A stretch of DNA of 42,232 nucleotides, taken from assembly GCA_022561975.1 (NCBI GenBank), contig JADFQD010000012.1:1-42232 (forward strand), written 5' to 3'. This DNA is from Acidobacteriota bacterium. Lineage in GTDB: Bacteria; Acidobacteriota; Thermoanaerobaculia; Multivoradales; JAHEKO01. Below the pieces are notes generated by a model. The model worked only from the letters and a program-made list of their open reading frames with translations, did no database searches and had not been told where the DNA came from. Numbering within the stretch: the stretch's first letter is position 1; each line of letters begins with the position of its first letter. Shown here in pieces: positions 24,400 through 31,443 of the stretch. Both the position numbers and the translations under genes were made by a program.

Positions 24400-25239
24400 A
24401 TGCCGTCTGCAGAGCTGTTTCGCCACCGTGTCGAGAACCGCAATCTCGCCGGTGTGGTCCATCTTCCCGACCCGGGCCGGGAGGTCGGCCTACGGCCCGC
24501 GGTCGTCATCTGTCATGGCTTCAAGGGCTTCATGGAATGGGGGTTCCTGCCCCATCTGGCGAACCTTCTGGCCGATCGAGGATTCGTCGCGATCCGGTTC
24601 AATTTTTCGGGATCCGGCATGAAGCCCGGGGACGGGTTGGTCACCGACGTCGAGGCCTTCCGGACCGCGACCTTCAGCAAGGATCTCGCAGAGCTACTCT
24701 CGATCGTACGTTCGGTCGGCCGTGACATTGCGCCGGGGGTCGCGGACCCTGACAAGCTAGCCCTCATCGGGCACAGCCGGGGAGGCGGCATCGCGCTTCT
24801 CACCGCCGCCGCGCTGCCTCTGAAGGCCCTGGTGACCTGGTCCGCGGTGTCGACTTTCGACCGCCTCGGTCCGAAGGAAAAAGACCAATGGAGGGACACG
24901 GGCTCGATCCCGGTCATCAACGCGAGAACCGGCCAGGAGCTGCCACTGGGCACCGAAGTTCTCGACGACCTCGAGGCCAATCAGTCGCTCCTGGATTTGC
25001 GCGCGGCAGCGAGTGCCCGCAAGGCGCCATGGCTGATTATTCACGGCGAGGAAGACGAAACCGTGCCGGTCGCAGAGGCCGAAACACTGGCTGCGGCCGC
25101 CGGCCCTCGAGCCTCTCTGCTTCGCATTCCCGGCGCCTCACATACGTTCGGGGTATCCCATCCATTTGCCGGACCCACGCCGCAGTTGATCGAAGTCATG
25201 AACGCGACCCAAGGTTGGTTGAGACGCTATTTGAAGTAG
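24400..25239 (+). CDS. Alpha/beta hydrolase (serine esterase/dienelactone-like)
   Basis: The 279 residues have a complete triad: Ser126 in IGHSRGGG, an Asp in IIHGEEDETVPV and a His in GASHTFGV. The oxyanion strand AVVICHGFKGF and the lid (about 135-195) are in place. It is likely a cytosolic esterase or acyl-peptide hydrolase; substrate unknown. No ribosome site is seen before the ATG, and TATCCT lies 13 nt upstream, so a very short leader is possible. It is 36 bp upstream of the rhodanese-like gene. Confidence 0.9.
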   Translation: MPSAELFRHRVENRNLAGVVHLPDPGREVGLRPAVVICHGFKGFMEWGFLPHLANLLADRGFVAIRFNFSGSGMKPGDGLVTDVEAFRTATFSKDLAELLSIVRSVGRDIAPGVADPDKLALIGHSRGGGIALLTAAALPLKALVTWSAVSTFDRLGPKEKDQWRDTGSIPVINARTGQELPLGTEVLDDLEANQSLLDLRAAASARKAPWLIIHGEEDETVPVAEAETLAAAAGPRASLLRIPGASHTFGVSHPFAGPTPQLIEVMNATQGWLRRYLK

Positions 25240-25275
25240 GATCCCGACGGTTTTGATCTGATTCGAGGAATTCCT

Positions 25276-25644
25276 ATGGACATGCATTTCGAGGGCGTGA
25301 TTTTTCACACCTACGCCGACGAACTCGCGCGGCGGCTCGGCCACGCCTTCCCGCCCTTCGCCGTCCTGGATGTACGCCCCCGAGCGGACCACGACAAGCG
25401 TCGGATTCGAGGCAGCATCAGTATCGACCCCGAGCACCTCGAGTCTCTACCGAGCGGCACCAACGAAAAGACGGAGATGTTCGTCGTGGGCACCGACCAT
25501 ACCGATCCGGCGGTCCGCACCGCCGCTCTCGCGCTCAAACGCCTGGGCGCTCGCAGGGTGGTCGAAGTGACCGGCGGCTACTACGAGTGGCGGCGCCGGG
25601 GCCTGCCCGAGGGATCCAGCCACTCATCGAACAGCAACTCATGA
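25276..25644 (+). CDS. Rhodanese-like domain protein without catalytic cysteine
   Basis: The 122-residue single rhodanese domain has FAVLDVRPRADHDKRRIRG, typical of strand 1 and the DxR motif. The end GARRVVEVTGGYYEW, the LxGGxxxW equivalent, is also present. Where the active-site loop normally has Cys after FVV, it reads GTDHTDPAVR, and the whole protein contains no cysteine. It therefore cannot transfer sulfane sulfur and may be a binding domain. CGAGGAATT precedes the ATG. Its 3' end overlaps the convergent HAD gene by 6 nt. Confidence 0.82.
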   Translation: MDMHFEGVIFHTYADELARRLGHAFPPFAVLDVRPRADHDKRRIRGSISIDPEHLESLPSGTNEKTEMFVVGTDHTDPAVRTAALALKRLGARRVVEVTGGYYEWRRRGLPEGSSHSSNSNS

Positions 25645-26355
25645 CGGCTTCCTAGAAGTCAAGCCGAGAAGACGGCCGGCGTCGAGATCTGCCAGCGTCG
25701 GCACGACCAGATCGGCGCCCGCCGAGCGCAACTCGAGTTGACTCGTACTCCCCGTCGCCACACCGACCGACGCCATGTGCCAAGTCCGAGCGCAGGCGAT
25801 GTCGAGTGCGGTATCACCGACGATAACCGTGTGGCTCGAGCTGATCCTGCCCCCCACGCGCTGCTCGGCTCGATCGCGAGCCAGTGGCGGCAAAGTGTTG
25901 CGATCGAGCTGTCCGTCTCCGAAGGCTCCGACGACGAAATATCGCGCGAGACCGAACCGCGCGAGCTTCTTCTCAGCGGCGGCTTCCCAGTTTCCGGTTT
26001 GAAGGCCGAGAACGACCGATGAATCTTTCGCCAGCTGATCGAGAAGCTCGATCACGCCGGGAAGAACCGCCATGCCCGACGTATCGAGCATTTCGTCCAG
26101 CATCTCGAGGTAACAATCTTTGAGGTCCGGCAAACCCAACTCGATCTGGGAGGCCGCCCTGCCGGCGCCGGAAAGAAGCTCGAAGGCGATTTGGTGATCT
26201 GTCTTGCCCGCGAAACTATAGGCTTCGATCGAACCCGCGGTTCCAAAGACACGCTCGAGGGCGAGACCGAAGACGTTGAGTTCGCGCTCGGCGATCGACA
26301 GAAGGGTTCCATCGATGTCGAAAAGAACGAGCTTGGTGCTACGGCCTACCGCCAT
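25639..26355 (-). CDS. HAD-family phosphatase (phosphoglycolate phosphatase-like)
   Basis: A 238-residue haloacid-dehalogenase hydrolase. Motif I is the full DxD, LVLFDIDGTLL. A C1 cap follows (ERELNVFGLALERVFG to about 90). Motif II is QTGN, motif III the Lys in AAEKKLARFGL or nearby, and motif IV VIVGDTALDIA. It resembles Gph-type enzymes acting on small phosphomonoesters. The ATG overlaps the crotonase 3' end by 10 nt, so it is translationally coupled to the catabolic cluster. Confidence 0.88.
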   Translation of the reverse strand: MAVGRSTKLVLFDIDGTLLSIAERELNVFGLALERVFGTAGSIEAYSFAGKTDHQIAFELLSGAGRAASQIELGLPDLKDCYLEMLDEMLDTSGMAVLPGVIELLDQLAKDSSVVLGLQTGNWEAAAEKKLARFGLARYFVVGAFGDGQLDRNTLPPLARDRAEQRVGGRISSSHTVIVGDTALDIACARTWHMASVGVATGSTSQLELRSAGADLVVPTLADLDAGRLLGLTSRKPS

Positions 26356-27125
26356 TTAGGCGGTGCCTTGGTCTCGAGAAACGTCGCGATTCCGTGGCGG
26401 CAATCGTCGGTGTCGCGAGCCCGAGCGTTCGCCTCGGCCGCAATTTCCAGAGCCTCGTCCAAAGGACGACCGACCACATCTAGCAGCAGAGCCTTGGTTC
26501 GGGCGATCGACTCCGAGCTCGCGCGCTCCAGAATCTGCTCCGCCAAGGCCTTCGACTCCCCGCGAGCCCTTCCGGTTGCCACCACCCGGTTGACGAGACC
26601 CAGCTCGAGAGCCCGAGCCGCGCTCAGGAACTCGGGATTGAGTAGGATTTCCCGCACATCCGCTCCCTTGAGCCGCAGGGGCAGAAAGGTGGCGACCAGC
26701 GCGGCCACGAACCCGATCCGGACCTCGCTATACATGAAACGAGCGTCGTCCTCCGCGACCACGAAATCGTGGGCCGTTGCGAGTCCACAGCCTCCGGCAA
26801 CGCAAGCGCCCTGGACCGCCGCAACCGTCAAGGCCGGCTGCCTGAGCACGGCTTCGAACAGAGCCTTGAGCGCACGCGAGTCGGCGAGATTCGACTCCGG
26901 ACCGGCAGTTCCGAGCGTACGGAGGTGGTCGAGATCGGCGCCGGCCGAGAAGTGCTTGCCGGCGGCTGTCAACAGCACCGCCCGTACGCCCTCGGCTCGA
27001 AGATCTCGGCCGTAGACGTCGGTCAACCGCGCGATGAGTTGCGGCGACAGAGCATTGGCACGGCTCGGATCATTGAGCTCCAGCCAAAGCAGATCGTCTT
27101 CGCGAGTCTCCTCGAGCGTAGTCAA
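26346..27125 (-). CDS. Enoyl-CoA hydratase/isomerase (probably methylglutaconyl-CoA hydratase)
   Basis: The 259-residue crotonase-fold enzyme has oxyanion-hole motifs KHFSAGADLDHLR and GACVAGGCGLATAHDFVVAEDDARF. The catalytic-Glu region is SEVRIGF, and the C-terminus is PPKWR. Its position with an MCC-type carboxylase and an HMG-CoA-lyase-like gene suggests it hydrates 3-methylglutaconyl-CoA in leucine degradation; this is inferred from context. The start is TTG 27125 with GGGGA upstream. It overlaps the HAD gene by 10 nt and lies 16 bp from the small membrane protein gene. Confidence 0.9.
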   Translation of the reverse strand: MTTLEETREDDLLWLELNDPSRANALSPQLIARLTDVYGRDLRAEGVRAVLLTAAGKHFSAGADLDHLRTLGTAGPESNLADSRALKALFEAVLRQPALTVAAVQGACVAGGCGLATAHDFVVAEDDARFMYSEVRIGFVAALVATFLPLRLKGADVREILLNPEFLSAARALELGLVNRVVATGRARGESKALAEQILERASSESIARTKALLLDVVGRPLDEALEIAAEANARARDTDDCRHGIATFLETKAPPKWR

Positions 27126-27141
27126 ACCGGTCCCCCACGCG

Positions 27142-27510
27142 CTACCGAATCAAGGACCAGAACACACTGAAGATCCCAACAAAGCCGATCACGACGTAGA
27201 CCACAGCGGTCCAGGGACTGGGAGCTCCACCGAGCATTTCAGCCGTGAAACCCTGAACGAAAACGCCCAGGAGACCCGCACCCAGAAACTGGAGAAAGAC
27301 GTTTCTGCGACTGCGCCCGCTCCTCTTGAGCCGCTGCGCCGCGTACTGAACATCCTGCTTCAGCACAATCGGGTGTTCGCGTGCCCGAGCCGCGGCCACG
27401 GCATCGCGAATCACGCGCTCGCCATAGCGACGCGTGTACTGCACCGCCAGATCGCGCGCGTTCTCATGGAATCGGATATCCGGATCTTCGCCCAGAAGCG
27501 GTACACGCAT
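27142..27510 (-). CDS. Small membrane protein with histone-fold-like N-terminal half
   Basis: The 122-residue protein is not a recognised family member. Residues 16-63 align without gaps to helix 2, loop 2 and helix 3 of archaeal histones: ENARDLAVQYTRRYGERVIR matches the DDAR...GRDIASEA pattern, and KQDVQYAAQRLKR matches the AEDIELAVRRFKK end. The first short histone helix is missing or very short. A basic linker (KRSGRSRRN) precedes two membrane helices (about 71-92 and 100-120). GAGGT precedes ATG. The gene starts 4 bp after the HMG-lyase-like stop, so it is co-expressed with it. A coiled-coil helical anchor is the alternative. Confidence 0.65.
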   Translation of the reverse strand: MRVPLLGEDPDIRFHENARDLAVQYTRRYGERVIRDAVAAARAREHPIVLKQDVQYAAQRLKRSGRSRRNVFLQFLGAGLLGVFVQGFTAEMLGGAPSPWTAVVYVVIGFVGIFSVFWSLIR

Positions 27511-27514
27511 CTGC

Positions 27515-28903
27515 TTAGACCTCGTACTGGCGTGAGAAGCCGGTTCGCGCAGCTAGCTCTTCGGCAACGCCGCTGATCGCCTCGCGCAGGATTTCCCGTT
27601 CTCTGGGGTTGAGGTCACGCGGCAGCCGCACACCTCCCGATACCTGAATCATAGTCAGCAGAATCCCCAGAAACATCACCATGCCGAGGCTGAATAGTGC
27701 GATCGCAATGACCTCGCTGCGAGCGACCCAGGCCACCGGCAGGATCCGCACGAAAAGCGCGGCAACACCGGTCGCCAGAAGCATCGAAAACAGGCTGAAG
27801 AGCACCGCTGCCCGGTTGGTGGGGGCGTGCAGGAAAAGGCTTACCTGCGACCGCGCCTCCTCCAGCCGTTCACCGACCGAAAGATCCTGGTCGGCGTCGC
27901 CTCTGCCGAGTAGCCCGAGCAGTGAACGCAAGAGCCCTTTCAGGCCCAGGTCCGCTTCGACGCCGTCTGCCGCCTCGATCTCGGCGCGGCGAACGGCCAA
28001 CTCATCGAGGATGATCTTGCTCGGAGGAGGTGGGTCGCCGACGAAATCCGCCATCTGCGAGACTCTGCAGCCCGCCTCCACCAGCGGTCCGACATCGATA
28101 CCGGTATCGACTCCCAGGCTCTCGAACATGCTGACCAGTTCTTCGGTGGCTATGTTACCGACCGAATGTCGCACCGTGATGGCGCCGCCGATCCCTCCGA
28201 TCGACGCGTCGAAGATCCGCACCCCTGCCATATAGGCCACATAGGCGTTGGTGACGCCCAGCCCTCGGCGGTCGTGCAAGTGAACGCCGACATGCTCGAG
28301 CCCGATGCGATTCTCTATCTCGCCGATCACTCGTTCGATGTCCATCGGCGTCGCCAGACCGTCGGTGTCCGAGAGAGCTACCGTTCCGCAGCCCATATCG
28401 ATGAGTCGCCGGCAGATGGATTCGGTCAGATCCACAGGGGTTTCCTCGTTCGGCTGGCTCTTGTCACGGAACGCGTACGAGAGATAGCCCCGCAGTTGGT
28501 AGCCGTCGCGGTGCGCCGCCTTCGCAACTTCCTCGGCCTCATCCAGCGCCTCGGCGATCGTCATCCGGGTATTGGCCTGCGAATAGGCCTCGGAAGCCGC
28601 CACGAACAACGCCACCGTATTGACTCGCTCCGCCTTTCGCAGCATCTCGTAGTACTCGAGTTTCGGCGCCAGGGCGGCGATCTGCCCGTCGTACGGAGGC
28701 ATCCGTTGCAAAAGCTCCGCGGTGTCGGACATGGCGGGCACGACGCGAGGGTTGACGAACGAACCCACTTCGATGTACGGAACTCCAGCCCGCACCAGAG
28801 CCTCCACGACCTGGAGTCTCGATTCCAGGGGAATCACTGCGTGTCGATTCAGGATCTGCATGCCATCGCGCAACGAGACGTCACAGATCTTGACTTCCGG
28901 CAT
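27515..28903 (-). CDS. HMG-CoA-lyase-like TIM-barrel protein with C-terminal membrane tail
   Basis: Residues 1-300 match the HMG-CoA lyase/DRE-TIM family: DVSLRDGMQ (Asp8, Arg12, Asp13 motif), EVGSFVNPRVVPAMSD, the metal-binding HLHD (208-211), and FDASIGGIGG. At the catalytic Cys position of lyases (GGLGGCP) it has Ala241 (GGIGGAITVRHSVGN). The chain runs to 462 residues, with about 160 more than usual; this tail contains two membrane helices (about 365-388 and 397-421) and a charged C-terminus. It is probably membrane-anchored. With MCC-beta and crotonase it suggests leucine breakdown, but lyase activity without Cys is doubtful. ATG start. Confidence 0.85.
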   Translation of the reverse strand: MPEVKICDVSLRDGMQILNRHAVIPLESRLQVVEALVRAGVPYIEVGSFVNPRVVPAMSDTAELLQRMPPYDGQIAALAPKLEYYEMLRKAERVNTVALFVAASEAYSQANTRMTIAEALDEAEEVAKAAHRDGYQLRGYLSYAFRDKSQPNEETPVDLTESICRRLIDMGCGTVALSDTDGLATPMDIERVIGEIENRIGLEHVGVHLHDRRGLGVTNAYVAYMAGVRIFDASIGGIGGAITVRHSVGNIATEELVSMFESLGVDTGIDVGPLVEAGCRVSQMADFVGDPPPPSKIILDELAVRRAEIEAADGVEADLGLKGLLRSLLGLLGRGDADQDLSVGERLEEARSQVSLFLHAPTNRAAVLFSLFSMLLATGVAALFVRILPVAWVARSEVIAIALFSLGMVMFLGILLTMIQVSGGVRLPRDLNPREREILREAISGVAEELAARTGFSRQYEV

Positions 28904-28972
28904 GACTCTAGCCTGACTTTCTCACTAGCGTTCGCTACTCCCTCGCAGATGATACCGGAGGATCGGAACAGA

Positions 28973-30634
28973 TCAGGTTTGCATCACGCCGGTCTTGAAC
29001 TCGGCGACTTCCGGGTTGTTCGCAGCCGCCGCAAGCGACCGGGCGATAACTTCCCTGGTTGCGCAGGGATCGATGATTGCATCGACCCAAAGCCTCGCTG
29101 CCGCGTAACGTGGATCCATCGCTTCCAGATAGCGCTTTTGAATCCGGCTCAGCAGGGTCTCCTTCTCCTCGTCGGTCACCGCATCACCGCGATTCTTGAG
29201 CTGGATGGCAAGCAGCGTCTTGGCGGCCTGCTCTCCCCCCATCACCGAGATCGCAGCCGACGGCCACGCGTACACGAAGCGGGCGCCGTAGGCCTTGCCG
29301 CACATCGCGTAGTTTCCGGCGCCATAGGAATTGCCGGTGAACACCGTGATCTTGGGCACCACCGAGTTCGCCACCGCGCTCACCATCTTGGCGCCATCCT
29401 TGATGATGCCGCCGCGCTCGGCGCGGCTGCCGACCATGAAGCCGGTGACATCCTGGAGAAAAATCAAAGGAATACCCTTCTGGTTGCAGACCTCGATAAA
29501 GCGGGCTCCCTTGTCCGCCGAGTCGGAGTAGATAACGCCGCCGATCTGAAGTTCCTTCTGGCCCGCGGTACCGGTCTTGCGCGCTACGATCGAGCGCTGA
29601 TTGGCCACGATCCCAACCGCCCACCCTTCGACCCAACCGGTTCCGCAGAGAAGAGTCCGGCCATAGGTTGCCTTGTATTCGTCGAACTCGCTCCCGTCCA
29701 GCAGTCGAGCGATCGACTCGCGGACGTCGTAGGGCCGAGTCCGGTCGATCGGCATCAGGCCATAGAGATCTTCGATCGCGTAGGCCGGGCGGCTGGGCTC
29801 GCGCCGAGCGAACCGAGCGGTCTTCGCCGTAGCGAGCTGCGCAAACTGTCGCCGGATCGCCGCCAGGCAGGAGGCGTCGTCGGGGTGCCGGTGATCGACA
29901 ACGCCCGATACGTCGCACTGAACCAGGGCGCCTCCGAGCTCCTGGTTGTCGATCTCTTCACCGATCGCCGCCTTCACCAGATGCGAACCGGCCAGGAAGA
30001 TCGATCCGGTGCCTTCGACAATATGGCATTCATCACTCATGATCGGCAGGTAGGCACCGCCCGCGACGCACGGCCCCATGATCGCGGCGATCTGGAAGAT
30101 GCCCTCGGCGGAGAGTCGTGCGTTGTTGTAGAACGCCCGACCGAAGTGCTCCTTGTCCGGAAAGATCTCGTCCTGCATGGGGAGAAAGACCCCGGCCGAA
30201 TCGACCAGGTAGATGATCGGCAGGCGATTCTCGAGCGCGATCTCCTGGGCCCTGAGGACCTTCTTGCAGGTCAGCGGAAACCAGGCTCCGGCCTTGACCG
30301 TGGCGTCGTTGGCGACAATCAGCGCGTCGCGCCCGGACACCGTACCGATCCCGATCACGACTCCGGCCGCCGGTGCGCCGCCGTGCTCCTCGTAGAACCC
30401 ATGTGCGACCCACAACCCCAGCTCCAGGAACGCCGTGCCCTGGTCGCACAGCCCCGCGATCCGTTCGCGCGCGCTGAGCTTCCCCTTCGCCGCCTGTTTC
30501 GCGTGCCTCTCGGCCCCGCCGCCCTCTCGAATCACGGCTTCCTGTGCGCGCAGATCCTTCAACCGTTGACGCCAGTGAGCGTCCCGCTTGGCATAGAGTT
30601 CGTCTTTGTTCAGCTCACTTCGGATCACACTCAC
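28973..30634 (-). CDS. Acyl-CoA carboxylase carboxyltransferase (methylcrotonoyl-CoA carboxylase beta-like)
   Basis: The 553-residue biotin-dependent carboxyltransferase subunit transfers CO2 from biotin to an acyl-CoA such as 3-methylcrotonyl-CoA. The two crotonase-like lobes are visible: an N-lobe with GKLSARERIAGLCD, FLELG, IVANDATVKAGAW, DSAGVFLPMQDEIFPDKE and GPCVAGGAYLPIMSDE; a C-lobe with DVTGFMVGSRAERGGIIKDGAKM, GNSYGAGNYAMCGKAY and WPSAAISVMGGEQAA. These patterns favour MCC-beta over propionyl-CoA carboxylase. The GTG at 30634 follows GGGAGA. The biotin-carrying alpha subunit is not in the window. It heads a same-strand run with HMG-lyase-like, small membrane protein, crotonase and HAD genes. 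Confidence 0.92.
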   Translation of the reverse strand: MSVIRSELNKDELYAKRDAHWRQRLKDLRAQEAVIREGGGAERHAKQAAKGKLSARERIAGLCDQGTAFLELGLWVAHGFYEEHGGAPAAGVVIGIGTVSGRDALIVANDATVKAGAWFPLTCKKVLRAQEIALENRLPIIYLVDSAGVFLPMQDEIFPDKEHFGRAFYNNARLSAEGIFQIAAIMGPCVAGGAYLPIMSDECHIVEGTGSIFLAGSHLVKAAIGEEIDNQELGGALVQCDVSGVVDHRHPDDASCLAAIRRQFAQLATAKTARFARREPSRPAYAIEDLYGLMPIDRTRPYDVRESIARLLDGSEFDEYKATYGRTLLCGTGWVEGWAVGIVANQRSIVARKTGTAGQKELQIGGVIYSDSADKGARFIEVCNQKGIPLIFLQDVTGFMVGSRAERGGIIKDGAKMVSAVANSVVPKITVFTGNSYGAGNYAMCGKAYGARFVYAWPSAAISVMGGEQAAKTLLAIQLKNRGDAVTDEEKETLLSRIQKRYLEAMDPRYAAARLWVDAIIDPCATREVIARSLAAAANNPEVAEFKTGVMQT

Positions 30635-30696
30635 GAGGCTTCTCCCAGCGGCCCAAGGTTATCGAAAAAAAGCCACGGGCATCGTGTCTGTCCATT

Positions 30697-30726
30697 CAGA
30701 GCAGGCCAGAGCAGGTCAGAGCGGGC
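30697..30726. repeat. Three direct 10-bp repeats upstream of moaDE
   Basis: CAGAGCAGGC, CAGAGCAGGT and CAGAGCGGGC are contiguous and phased at one helical turn. They lie 50-80 bp upstream of moaDE and 63 bp from the carboxylase start, so could be an iterated binding site, though simple-sequence origin is equally possible. Confidence 0.6.
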
Positions 30727-30762
30727 GCTCGCAACGCCACCACCTGGACTTCACCCACGCCC

Positions 30763-30771
30763 TGCTAGCAT
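30763..30771 (+). promoter_or_regulatory. Extended -10-like box of moaDE
   Basis: TGC-TAGCAT ends 6 nt before the GTG start of moaDE, with no ribosome site between. A transcript starting 6-7 nt downstream would begin at the start codon itself, so a leaderless message is likely. Confidence 0.45.
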
Positions 30772-30777
30772 CGTGTT

Positions 30778-31443
30778 GTGAAGATCCGCGTCCTGGCCTT
30801 CGCCACCGCCGCCGACGCCCTGGGCGGTCGCGAACTCGAGCTGGAACTCGAAGACGGCGCCACGGTGGGCGATTTGCTCGCCCGTTTGGAAGACGATGCT
30901 CCGGGACTCGGGCCGATCCGAGATCACCTTGCCATCGCGGTCAACGGCAAGTTGGAGGGACCCGAGACGACCCTGGAAGACGCAGCAGAGGTCGCGCTGC
31001 TGCCGCCGGTGTCAGGGGGGGATTCAGCGCCCGCCGTGCAATTGGTCAGCCGTCCCATCGAAGCGGGCGAGGTCTCGCTGGCCGACTCGGGCTGTGGCGC
31101 CGAGGTCGTCTTTCTGGGTCGGGTCCGCGACCACAGCAAGGGTCGGGGGGTGACCAAGATCACCTACCAGGGATACGAGGCCATGGCCGAGGCCAGGCTG
31201 CTCACCATCTGTCGCGAGTTGTCGCGCAATGGCGCGCAGCTGCGCATCATTCACCGCCTTGGCGACGTGCTGGTCGGCGAGCTGAGCGTCGCCATCGCCG
31301 CTCGCGCTCCGCATCGCCGGGAAGCCTTTGCCGCCTGTTCAAAGGCGCTCGAGCGCCTCAAACGAGAGACCCCGATCTGGAAGCTGGAGCACTACGACGA
31401 CGGTTCGTTCGCGTGGCGAGAAGAGGAACCACTGTCGGGTTAG
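30778..31443 (+). CDS. MoaD-MoaE fusion, molybdopterin synthase
   Basis: The 221-residue chain joins both molybdopterin synthase subunits. Residues 1-82 are MoaD-like ubiquitin fold (MKIRVLAFATAADALGG, ending VSGG at 78-81). From about 86 comes MoaE (EVVFLGRVRDHSKGRGVTKI, HRLGDVLVGELSVAIAARAPHR, LKRETPIWKLEHY with its catalytic Lys). In separate MoaD the C-terminal Gly-Gly is thiocarboxylated by MoeB; here it is internal, so either proteolysis after Gly81 or a different mechanism is needed. A MoaD-MoaE fusion cleaved after the diglycine is known from mycobacterial MoaX. A MoeB-rhodanese gene lies 1.2 kb downstream on the other strand. Start GTG; probably leaderless. Confidence 0.92.
   Translation: MKIRVLAFATAADALGGRELELELEDGATVGDLLARLEDDAPGLGPIRDHLAIAVNGKLEGPETTLEDAAEVALLPPVSGGDSAPAVQLVSRPIEAGEVSLADSGCGAEVVFLGRVRDHSKGRGVTKITYQGYEAMAEARLLTICRELSRNGAQLRIIHRLGDVLVGELSVAIAARAPHRREAFAACSKALERLKRETPIWKLEHYDDGSFAWREEEPLSG

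Noticed and set aside
28166-30781. 871-codon open frame on the plus strand
   Set aside because: It lies antisense to the HMG-lyase-like and carboxylase genes; its translation is His/Arg/Asp-rich with no domains, a GC-skew shadow.
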